From: Candidatus Rokuibacteriota bacterium
Lineage (GTDB): Bacteria; Methylomirabilota; Methylomirabilia; Rokubacteriales; CSP1-6
Reading direction: 5' to 3'
Length of the DNA: 34,288 bases
Assembly (NCBI GenBank): GCA_016184365.1
Contig: JACPCW010000123.1
Span: 1 to 34,288 of the forward strand
Shown piece after piece: positions 17,920 through 25,037 of the stretch. The notes under the pieces are model-generated. The model worked only from the letters and a program-made list of their open reading frames with translations, ran no database searches and was not told where the DNA came from. A program made the translations under genes and the position numbers. How positions within the stretch are numbered: the stretch's first letter is position 1; the number at the start of each line of letters is the position of its first letter.

Positions 17920-18697
17920 CGCTCTCCACCGGGGCCGCGACCGCCGACGACTGCCAGCCGATCTCACCCGCGACGACGCGGCGGCGCACGCACCCTTTCG
18001 CGATGACGAGCGCGCCGTCGCCCGCGAGGTCCACGGCGACGCCGCGAACCCCGTCGATGTCGACGACGCGACCGATCGTGTCGCTGTTCGCGAGCCACCG
18101 GTCGCGCAGCGGCGCGAAGCCGTGCTGCTCGAGCTCCGCACGCCAGCGGCGGAAGGCGCCGAGCAGCGCCTGGAGCGCGTCGTCGCGGTTCACGTCGCGG
18201 CCGGTCGCCAGCCGCACCGACGTCGCGCGCGCCGCGAGGTCGTCGGGAAACGCCGTCTGTCGGAGATTCACGCCGATGCCGACGGCGACGACGGGCGGCG
18301 CCGGCGGCTGCGTGCGCGATTCGAGGAGGATGCCGGCGACCTTGCGGCCGTCCACCAGCACGTCGTTCGGCCACTTGAGCCGCGTCGCACATCCGCCGAC
18401 GGCGGTGACGGCGTCGGCGACGGCGAGCGCTGCGGCGAACGAATAGAGCGGCAGGTCGGACATCGCGAGTCGCGACCGGACGAGGATGGACGTCAGCAGC
18501 GACGCGCGCGGCTCGGCGCGCCACTGCCGCCCGCGGCGTCCCCTGCCCTCGCGCTGGTAATCCGCGACGACGACGGTGCCGTCGTCAGCGCCGGCCGCGG
18601 CGAGATCGAACGCGACGGTCTGCGTGGAATCGACGACGGTGAACGTGATGGGGGGCCCGGAGCCGCGGACGTCCTCGCCGGGATCAGCCTCGCCCAT
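17903..18697 (-). CDS. birA: Biotin-[acetyl-CoA-carboxylase] ligase, monofunctional
   Basis: Protein of 264 residues that attaches biotin to the carrier protein of acetyl-CoA carboxylase through biotinyl-AMP. The biotin/ATP loop GRGRRGRQW (51-59), the motif KWPNDVLVDGRKVAGILLE (108-126) and the C-terminal SH3-like domain are present. There is no N-terminal winged helix, so it is a group I ligase and should not act as a biotin-operon repressor. The ATG at 18697 overlaps the end of valS by 14 bp. No strong ribosome-binding site is seen, consistent with coupling to valS translation. Another lipid-initiation gene, accA, is nearby in the next operon. Confidence 0.94.
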   Translation of the reverse strand: MGEADPGEDVRGSGPPITFTVVDSTQTVAFDLAAAGADDGTVVVADYQREGRGRRGRQWRAEPRASLLTSILVRSRLAMSDLPLYSFAAALAVADAVTAVGGCATRLKWPNDVLVDGRKVAGILLESRTQPPAPPVVAVGIGVNLRQTAFPDDLAARATSVRLATGRDVNRDDALQALLGAFRRWRAELEQHGFAPLRDRWLANSDTIGRVVDIDGVRGVAVDLAGDGALVIAKGCVRRRVVAGEIGWQSSAVAAPVESDAPRR

Positions 18698-21320
18698 CAG
18701 CGATCCACGAAAGGCTGGCCGTGAGCTTGTCCCGCAGCCGGCGCTCGGTCCCGAGACGCTCGCGCTCGCGTTCGACGACCTCGGCCGGCGCCTTCTCGAC
18801 GAACTCCGGACGCCCGAGCTTGCCTTCGAGAAACGCGATCGTCTCGGCGGCCTTCCTGATCTCCTTCTCGAGCCGCGCGCGCTCGGCGGCGACGTCGACC
18901 ACGCCGGCGAGGTCGACGTACGCTTCGGTGCCGCCGGCCACGGCGAGCGCCGAACCCGGCGGTCGCGTCGCGGCGGGATCGACGGTGAGCGTCGCGCGCG
19001 CCAGCGCCTCGACCATCCGCTGCTGGTCACCGAGCAGCGCGGCATGCTCCGGCGCGGGACGGACGGTCACGCCGAGCGTCGCGGCCGGCGAGATCCGCAT
19101 CTCGCCGCGGATCGCGCGGATCGCGGTGACGAGATCGACGACCGTGCCCATGTCGCGCTCGGCCGACGCGTCCTGCGCCTTGCGGCGCGCCTTCGGATAC
19201 GCCGCGATCATGATCGATTCCGGCGCCTTCGTCTTCGGCAGCCGCTGCCACAGCTCTTCGGTGATGAACGGCATGAACGGGTGCAGGAGCCGGAGCGTCC
19301 CCTCGAGCACCGTGACGAGCGTGTGCTGCGCGCGCAACCGCTCGTCCGGTGACGCCGGCTTGTAGAGCGGGAGCTTCGCCATCTCGACGTACCAGTCGCA
19401 GAGCTCGCGCCAGGTGAACTCGTAGAGCGCCGCCGCCGCGTCGTTGAACCGATACCGGCGCAGGCTGTCGCGCACGGCGCGCACGGCGGCGTCGAAGCGG
19501 CTCTCGATCCAGCGGTCCGCGAGCGACGGCGCCACCTTGGCGGCGCGCCGCGCGTCGTAGCCGTCGAGGTTGGACAGCGCGAAGCGGGCGGCATTCCAGA
19601 GCTTGTTCGCGAAATTGCGGTAGCTCTCGATGCGGTCGTCGCTGATGCGGACGTCGCGCACACCGGGCACGGAGAGCGTCGCGAGCGTGAACCGGAACGC
19701 GTCCGTCCCGAACCGCTCCATGACGCCGAGCGGATCGACGACGTTGCCCTTCGACTTCGACATCTTCTGGCCTTCGGCGTCGCGCACGAGCGTGTGGATG
19801 TAGACGTCGCGGAACGGCACGTCGTCCATGAACTTGAGGCCGAGCATCGCCATGCGCGCGACCCAGAAGAACAGGATGTCGTACCCCGTGACGAGCACCG
19901 ACGTGGGGTAGAACGTCTTGAGATCGTCGGTCTGATCCGGCCAGCCGAGCGTCGAGCAGGGCCAGAGCCCGGACGAGAACCACGTGTCGAGGACGTCGGG
20001 ATCCTGCTTCACGGGGCCGCCGCACGTCGGGCACGCCGTCAGGTCCGTCCGTGAGACGTGCACGCTCCCGTCCGTCTCGCAGTACCACGCCGGGATCCGG
20101 TGCCCCCACCAGAGCTGCCGCGAGATGCACCAGTCGCGGATGTTCTCCATCCAGTGGTAGTACGTCTTGCTCCACGCGCGCGGGATGATCTTGATGCGTC
20201 CCTCGCGCACGGCCTTGATCGCGACGTCCGCGAGCGGCTTCGTCCGCACCCACCACTGCTTCGACACGAGCGGCTCGACGACCGTCTTGCAGCGGTAGCA
20301 CACGCCGACCGCGTGACGGTACGGCTCGATGCGGTCGACGAGGCCCTGCGCCTGCATGTCCTCGACGATCCGCTTGCGGCACTCGAAGCGATCCATGCCG
20401 GCGTACGGCCCGGCGAGGTCGGTCATCTTGCCGTCGAAGCCGATGACGGTGCGGACGGGCAAGCCGTGGCGCTTGCCGATTTCGAAGTCCGTCGGGTCGT
20501 GGCCCGGCGTCACCTTGATCACGCCGGTGCCGAAGTCCGGATCCACGGCCTCGTCCGCCACGACGCGGATCTGGATCTCGCCGTGCACCGACGGAATCGT
20601 GAGCGTCTGCCCGACGTACGGCGTGTAGCGCTTGTCTCTCGGATGGACGGCCAGGCCCGTGTCGCCGAGCTTGGTCTCCGGCCGCACCGTGCCGAGCGTG
20701 AGCGGGCCGTACTTGATGTAGACGAACTCGGCGTCACGCTCCTCGCGCTCGACTTCGAGGTCGGCGAGCACGGTCTGGCACCGCGGACACCAGTTGACGA
20801 TGTAGTCGTCGCGATAGATCAGGCCCTCGTCCCACAGGCGCACGAACGCTTCCCGCACCGCGCGCGAGAGGCCGGCGTCCATCGTGAAGCGCTCGCGCCC
20901 CCAGTCGCACGACGAGCCGAGCAGTCGGAGCTGCCGCGTGATCGTGCCGCCGGACTGCTCCTTCCACTGCCACGCGCGCTCGAGAAACGCGTCGCGGCCG
21001 AGTGCGTGGCGCGTCGTCCCTTCCGTGGCGAGCTGTCGGTCGAGCAGCACGTGCACGGCAATCGACGCGTGGTCCGTGCCCGGCACCCACAGCGCATTGA
21101 ACCCATCCATGCGCTTCGTACGGATGAGGATGTCCTGCAGCGTGTTGTCGAGCGCGTGCCCGAGATGGAGCGAGCCCGTGACGTTCGGCGGCGGCATCAC
21201 GATCGAGAACGGCTTCTTCGCCGCTTTCGGGTCGGCGGCGAAGTATCCGCGCTCTTCCCAGACGGGATACCAGCGCGCCTCGGTGGCGGCGGGATCGTAC
21301 CGGTCGGCGATATCGCTCAT
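18684..21320 (-). CDS. valS: Valyl-tRNA synthetase
   Basis: Class I aminoacyl-tRNA synthetase of 878 residues, full length. The HIGH-type motif is HLGH at 52-55 (PPNVTGSLHLGHA) and the KMSKS loop is at about 519-523. Between them is the editing (CP1) domain that clears mischarged threonine. Paired Cys clusters (CPRC, CPTCGG) suggest zinc binding. The C-terminal coiled coil (RLEKEIRKAAETIAFLEGKL) is typical for ValRS. The ATG at 21320 comes 4 bp after the stop of the exported hypothetical gene, so translation is probably coupled. Confidence 0.97.
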   Translation of the reverse strand: MSDIADRYDPAATEARWYPVWEERGYFAADPKAAKKPFSIVMPPPNVTGSLHLGHALDNTLQDILIRTKRMDGFNALWVPGTDHASIAVHVLLDRQLATEGTTRHALGRDAFLERAWQWKEQSGGTITRQLRLLGSSCDWGRERFTMDAGLSRAVREAFVRLWDEGLIYRDDYIVNWCPRCQTVLADLEVEREERDAEFVYIKYGPLTLGTVRPETKLGDTGLAVHPRDKRYTPYVGQTLTIPSVHGEIQIRVVADEAVDPDFGTGVIKVTPGHDPTDFEIGKRHGLPVRTVIGFDGKMTDLAGPYAGMDRFECRKRIVEDMQAQGLVDRIEPYRHAVGVCYRCKTVVEPLVSKQWWVRTKPLADVAIKAVREGRIKIIPRAWSKTYYHWMENIRDWCISRQLWWGHRIPAWYCETDGSVHVSRTDLTACPTCGGPVKQDPDVLDTWFSSGLWPCSTLGWPDQTDDLKTFYPTSVLVTGYDILFFWVARMAMLGLKFMDDVPFRDVYIHTLVRDAEGQKMSKSKGNVVDPLGVMERFGTDAFRFTLATLSVPGVRDVRISDDRIESYRNFANKLWNAARFALSNLDGYDARRAAKVAPSLADRWIESRFDAAVRAVRDSLRRYRFNDAAAALYEFTWRELCDWYVEMAKLPLYKPASPDERLRAQHTLVTVLEGTLRLLHPFMPFITEELWQRLPKTKAPESIMIAAYPKARRKAQDASAERDMGTVVDLVTAIRAIRGEMRISPAATLGVTVRPAPEHAALLGDQQRMVEALARATLTVDPAATRPPGSALAVAGGTEAYVDLAGVVDVAAERARLEKEIRKAAETIAFLEGKLGRPEFVEKAPAEVVERERERLGTERRLRDKLTASLSWIADGRG

Positions 21321-21324
21321 GGCG

Positions 21325-22386
21325 CTACTGGACGATTCGGCTGGGCACCGGCGCGGCCTGGACGAGCCGCCACACGCTGCCTCGCCGTTCCCACATGAGC
21401 TGCCACGGCCCGCGCTCGGCGGTCGCGGCCGTCGACACGCGATCCGGCAGCTGGCCCTCGGCGGCGTCGCACGCCGGCTCGGCGCGCAGCGACCGCGGCA
21501 GCTGGCTGCGCACCTTCGGATCGGGCACGAGCCCGGTGAGCGTCTGACGGTCGTCGGCGGTGATGGCGGAGAAGAGCCGCGCCACGGACAGGCGGAAGTC
21601 GCGATGCCACGCGTTCAGGTTCGAGCGGGCCACCCGCGCGAACGTCGCCGCGCCGGGCGCCAGGCGGTAGACGTCTTCCTGTTCCGTCTGGCCTTCGCAT
21701 CCGGGCGTCCACCCGGGATACCGCACCTCGTACTGCACGCGGATCTCGGAGCCGCGCACGCCCCACCGGCGCACGAACAGTCCATCCGGAAACGCGGTCG
21801 ACGACGACCACACGACGCGGACCCCGTCGCCGTCGTGCCGCGCGATCTCGAGAAGCAGCGGGCGCGTGCCGTGCGTCGACGGCTGACCTTCCCACGCGAC
21901 CAGGAACTGCGCCGGCGTCCCCGACGCCGGCAGCGGAAAGAGGAACGGACGGCCTTCCCGCGACAGGGTGGCGAGCAGCGCGGATTCGTCGCGCAGCCGA
22001 CCGTACACGCGGACGCTGTTCCCGACGAGACCGTCCGAGAGCTGAAAGGCGCCCACGGTCAGCGGCCCCGCTCGCATGATGCGCACGACGGTGGCGCCCC
22101 ACGCCTCGCCGAACCCGTCGAGCCGGTCCTGCAGGAACGCGACCGACGCGAAGACGCTGCCGCTGGCGAGACTTTCGACGATCTCTTCGTCCAGCAGCGT
22201 GTAGATCTCGCGGTACGTCTCGTCGCCGGCGGGATCGCCGACGACGTCGGCCGTGCCGAGGCGCGCCGAGGCCAGCGCGCGGAAGCGCTCGAGCCGGTCG
22301 GCCGGACTGGCGAAGGCCGGCGCGGCGAACGCGAGCAGTGCGGAGGCGAGCGTGAAGAGTGCGGCGAGGCGAAACCGCCGAGTCAC
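21325..22386 (-). CDS. Exported hypothetical protein (353 aa)
   Basis: The product begins with a clear Sec signal peptide: basic MTRRFR, a hydrophobic Ala/Leu core and probable cleavage after AFA near residue 26. The mature part has no further membrane segment. Recognisable segments are VFASVAFLQDRLDGFG, GTPAQFLVAWEG, a possible disulfide or metal Cys in GWTPGCEGQTEQEDVYRL, and a C-terminal WQLMWERRGSVWRLVQ. I do not recognise a family. The GTG at 22386 starts it, just 23 bp from the divergent lptFG start. Periplasmic or secreted location is inferred from the signal. Its place next to LPS export and in front of valS gives no firm functional clue. Confidence 0.8.
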   Translation of the reverse strand: MTRRFRLAALFTLASALLAFAAPAFASPADRLERFRALASARLGTADVVGDPAGDETYREIYTLLDEEIVESLASGSVFASVAFLQDRLDGFGEAWGATVVRIMRAGPLTVGAFQLSDGLVGNSVRVYGRLRDESALLATLSREGRPFLFPLPASGTPAQFLVAWEGQPSTHGTRPLLLEIARHDGDGVRVVWSSSTAFPDGLFVRRWGVRGSEIRVQYEVRYPGWTPGCEGQTEQEDVYRLAPGAATFARVARSNLNAWHRDFRLSVARLFSAITADDRQTLTGLVPDPKVRSQLPRSLRAEPACDAAEGQLPDRVSTAATAERGPWQLMWERRGSVWRLVQAAPVPSRIVQ

Positions 22387-22410
22387 GCGCCTATGTTACA
22401 ACACTACTGA
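22386..22410. promoter_or_regulatory. Possible bidirectional, nearly leaderless promoter
   Basis: Only 23 bp separate two divergent start codons. TATGTT (22392-22397, plus) and TAACAT (22398-22393, minus) are overlapping TAnnnT boxes. With the usual 7-bp spacing the minus transcript would begin at the GTG itself and the plus transcript about 6 nt before the ATG. No good -35 or Shine-Dalgarno is visible on either side. This is inference only. Confidence 0.4.
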
Positions 22411-24779
22411 TGCACTGGCCGCGGCTGGCCATCGTCGATCGCTACTTCCTGCGCGAGCTGATCGCCCCGTTCCTCTTCGGCGGCGCGCTGTTCACGTTCT
22501 TTCTCGTCATCGACCGGATCTATCACCTCACCGAGCTCGTCATCACGAAGGGCGTGCCGTTCCACCTCGTCATCCAGCTGCTCATGTTCATGCTGCCGTC
22601 GTTCCTCGCCCACGCGCTGCCGATGGCGCTGCTCGTCGCGGTACTCCTCGCCGGCGGCCGGCTGGCGGGCGACCTCGAGGTCGTCGCGCTCAAAGCCGCG
22701 GGCGTGAGCCTGCTGCGGCTGTTCCGCCCCGTGCTCGTCGCGTCACTCGCCGTCGCGTTCCTCTGCGGCGCGCTGACGCTCTGGCTGAACCCGATCGCCA
22801 ACCGCGAATTCCAGGGGCAGCTGTTCCGGATCCTCCAGTCGCGCGCGGTGGCCGGCATCCGGGAGCGCGTGTTCAACACGACGTTCGGCGACGTCGTCAT
22901 CTACGTGGAGGACGTGAGCCCGTCGCAGCTGATGCTGCGCGGCCTGCTCGTGTCCGACGAGCGCGACCCGAAGCTGTCGCGGATCATCACGGCGAGCGAA
23001 GGCCGGCTTCTCACCGACGACGCCAACCAGCGGATCACGCTCCGCCTCCTCGATGGCGCCGTCAACGAGGCCGACGTGACGCCGGCGAACCCGCCGGTCA
23101 GCGGCACCGAGGCGGCCCCGCGAGGCGGCGCGGCCTCGGCGGCGCGCTACCGGTACACGACGTTCACGCTGTACGACATGAGCGTTTCCGTCGACTCGCC
23201 GCTCCGCAAGACGTCCCGAACCGACAAGCCCGAGAAGGACCTCGCGCTCGGCGAACTCGGCGCCAAGATCGAGTCGCTGTCCCACGACGCGCACGGGCGC
23301 GCGCCGTACGAAGTGGAGTGGCACAAACGCTTCGCGCTGCCCTTCGCCGCGCTCGTGTTCACGCTGGTCGGGTTTCCCCTCGCCGTGCGGTCGCATCGCG
23401 GCGGGCGCAGCATCGCGCTGCTCGGCAGCCTCGTGATTCTATTGTCGTACTACCTCGTGCTGACGTCGCTCGAAGAGATGACGCTCAAGGAGCAGATACC
23501 GGCGGCGTTCGCGATCTGGTTCCCGAACGTGCTGTTCATGGTGCTCGGGGCGATCCTGCTCGTCGCCACGGCGCGGGAATGGAAAGCGCCGGGGCTGCGC
23601 TGGCTCTGGGTCACGGTGGCGGCGATCCGGAGGCGCCTGCCGCGCCGCCCGCGCGTCAACGTCATGCGCCGGATTCCGGTCGGCGGCGCGCGCGACTCGA
23701 CGCACCTGATCGATCGCTACGTCGTCCGCGAGCTCGTCGCGTTCATGGCGATCGCCCTCGGGGTGGCGGCCGCGCTCTACGTCATGATCGACCTCCTGCA
23801 GACGCTCGATCGGTACCTCCGCGTGAAGCCGCCGCTCATCTACATCGTCGAGCACTTCATCTATCGCCTGCCCGTCGCGCTCCACGACGGCATGCCGATC
23901 GTGATGCTCGTCGCGACGATCTTCCTGTTCCTCACGCTCAACCGGCATCAGGAGCTCACGGCGCTGAAGGCCGCCGGCGTCAGCCTCTACCGCGTGAGCG
24001 CGCCGATCCTCATCGTCGGGCTCACCGTGGCGGCCGGTACGGGACTGTTCCAGGAGCTGGTGCTGCCGTTCCTGAACGAGCGCGGTGACGAAGTGGACCG
24101 CGTGAAGATCCGCGGCCAGCTGCCGCGGCACCTGCAATCGCGGCAGCGGCTGTGGCTGCGCAGCTCGGACACGCGGTTCTACCGCGTGGAGCTGCTGGCG
24201 CCGGGGACGAACGACCTCTACGGCGTGACGATCCTCGAGGTCGACAAGAACTTCCGGCTCACGAGTCGTCTCGACGCGCGCCGGGCGCACTGGACCCCGA
24301 ACGGCTGGGACCTCGAGTCCGGCGCATTCCGCGACGTCGCGCCGGACGGGCGCGTGCAGACCGTGCCGTTCAACGCGACGGCGCTCGAGCTCGGCGACGA
24401 GATCGAGGACTTCGTGCGCATCCAGAAGCCGGTGAGCGCGATGAGCTACCGCGAGCTCAGCGACTACGTGACGCGCCTCGAAGCGGCCGGCTACCAGGTG
24501 AAGAAATACCTGGTGGAGCTCTACTCGAAGGTGTCGTTCCCGCTCGTGAACCTCGTCATGGTGCTGGTCGCCATCCCGTTCGCGGTCCATTCACCACGGA
24601 GCGGCCGCCTGTTCGGCGTCGGTCTGGCCATCGCGATCATGGCGGGCTATCTGGTCGTGCATTACGTGGCCGTGTCATTCGCGCGAGCCGACCTGTTGCC
24701 GCCGATCCTGGCCGCATGGACGGCCAACGTGATCTTCCTGGGAATCGGCCTGTCATTGTTCGCGCGGGCCAGAACCTAG
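22410..24779 (+). CDS. lptFG: LptF-LptG fusion, LPS export permease
   Basis: Single frame of 789 residues containing two complete LptF/LptG-type halves. The first half (about 1-395) opens VDRYFLRELIAPFLFGG, has the coupling motif GDLEVVALKAAGVSLLRL and ends in three membrane helices. A basic linker (about 395-430, with RRRLPRRPRVNVMRR) leads to the second half, which opens LIDRYVVRELVAFM and has HQELTALKAAGVSLYRV. Each half has the pattern of N-terminal helices, a periplasmic beta-jellyroll domain and C-terminal helices, so about 12 membrane segments in total. LptF and LptG are normally separate proteins (350-380 residues each) forming the permease of LptB2FG, which extracts LPS from the inner membrane. 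The ATG at 22410 is used; an in-frame GTG lies at 22359. A separate LptG start at the internal ATG (23664) is possible but unsupported by a good ribosome-binding site. Confidence 0.92.
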   Translation: MHWPRLAIVDRYFLRELIAPFLFGGALFTFFLVIDRIYHLTELVITKGVPFHLVIQLLMFMLPSFLAHALPMALLVAVLLAGGRLAGDLEVVALKAAGVSLLRLFRPVLVASLAVAFLCGALTLWLNPIANREFQGQLFRILQSRAVAGIRERVFNTTFGDVVIYVEDVSPSQLMLRGLLVSDERDPKLSRIITASEGRLLTDDANQRITLRLLDGAVNEADVTPANPPVSGTEAAPRGGAASAARYRYTTFTLYDMSVSVDSPLRKTSRTDKPEKDLALGELGAKIESLSHDAHGRAPYEVEWHKRFALPFAALVFTLVGFPLAVRSHRGGRSIALLGSLVILLSYYLVLTSLEEMTLKEQIPAAFAIWFPNVLFMVLGAILLVATAREWKAPGLRWLWVTVAAIRRRLPRRPRVNVMRRIPVGGARDSTHLIDRYVVRELVAFMAIALGVAAALYVMIDLLQTLDRYLRVKPPLIYIVEHFIYRLPVALHDGMPIVMLVATIFLFLTLNRHQELTALKAAGVSLYRVSAPILIVGLTVAAGTGLFQELVLPFLNERGDEVDRVKIRGQLPRHLQSRQRLWLRSSDTRFYRVELLAPGTNDLYGVTILEVDKNFRLTSRLDARRAHWTPNGWDLESGAFRDVAPDGRVQTVPFNATALELGDEIEDFVRIQKPVSAMSYRELSDYVTRLEAAGYQVKKYLVELYSKVSFPLVNLVMVLVAIPFAVHSPRSGRLFGVGLAIAIMAGYLVVHYVAVSFARADLLPPILAAWTANVIFLGIGLSLFARART

Positions 24780-25037
24780 CGCGGCGACCGACGCCGTCCG
24801 GTGCGCGGGGTGCCGCCGATGAAGAGGCGTCTCGGGGAATTGGTGATTGTGCGACGCAGCTGGGTGAACGCGGCGGCCGGGGCGGGATGGGGTCTCGACC
24901 GACCCGTTCCAGCCGCGAGAACGAATTGGCGCATCGGTCGTGAATGGGAACGGCTCAACGGGTGAGTCGCGAAAAGCGCGCCGTGGTCGGCGGGACCCCA
25001 TCCCGCCCCGGCCGACCGCGCCGCGCGGGGTGCAGCG
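24780..25037. repeat. Convergent intergenic gap with long inverted repeat
   Basis: This 258-bp gap between the lptFG and UPF0182 stops holds no gene. Bases 24874-24894 and 24994-25014 are perfect 21-bp inverted repeats built on GGGGCGGGATGGGGTC, extending imperfectly on the inner side with GGTCGG-type sequence. The spacer is 99 bp. An 11-bp direct repeat, GCGCGGGGTGC, occurs at 24803-24813 and 25023-25033. The structure could be a miniature mobile element, a dispersed palindromic repeat or a transcription boundary. The spacer is too long for a simple intrinsic terminator. Confidence 0.7.

Noticed and set aside
17903..18697. BirA as biotin-operon repressor
   Set aside because: There is no N-terminal helix-turn-helix; the protein starts almost directly at the catalytic domain.
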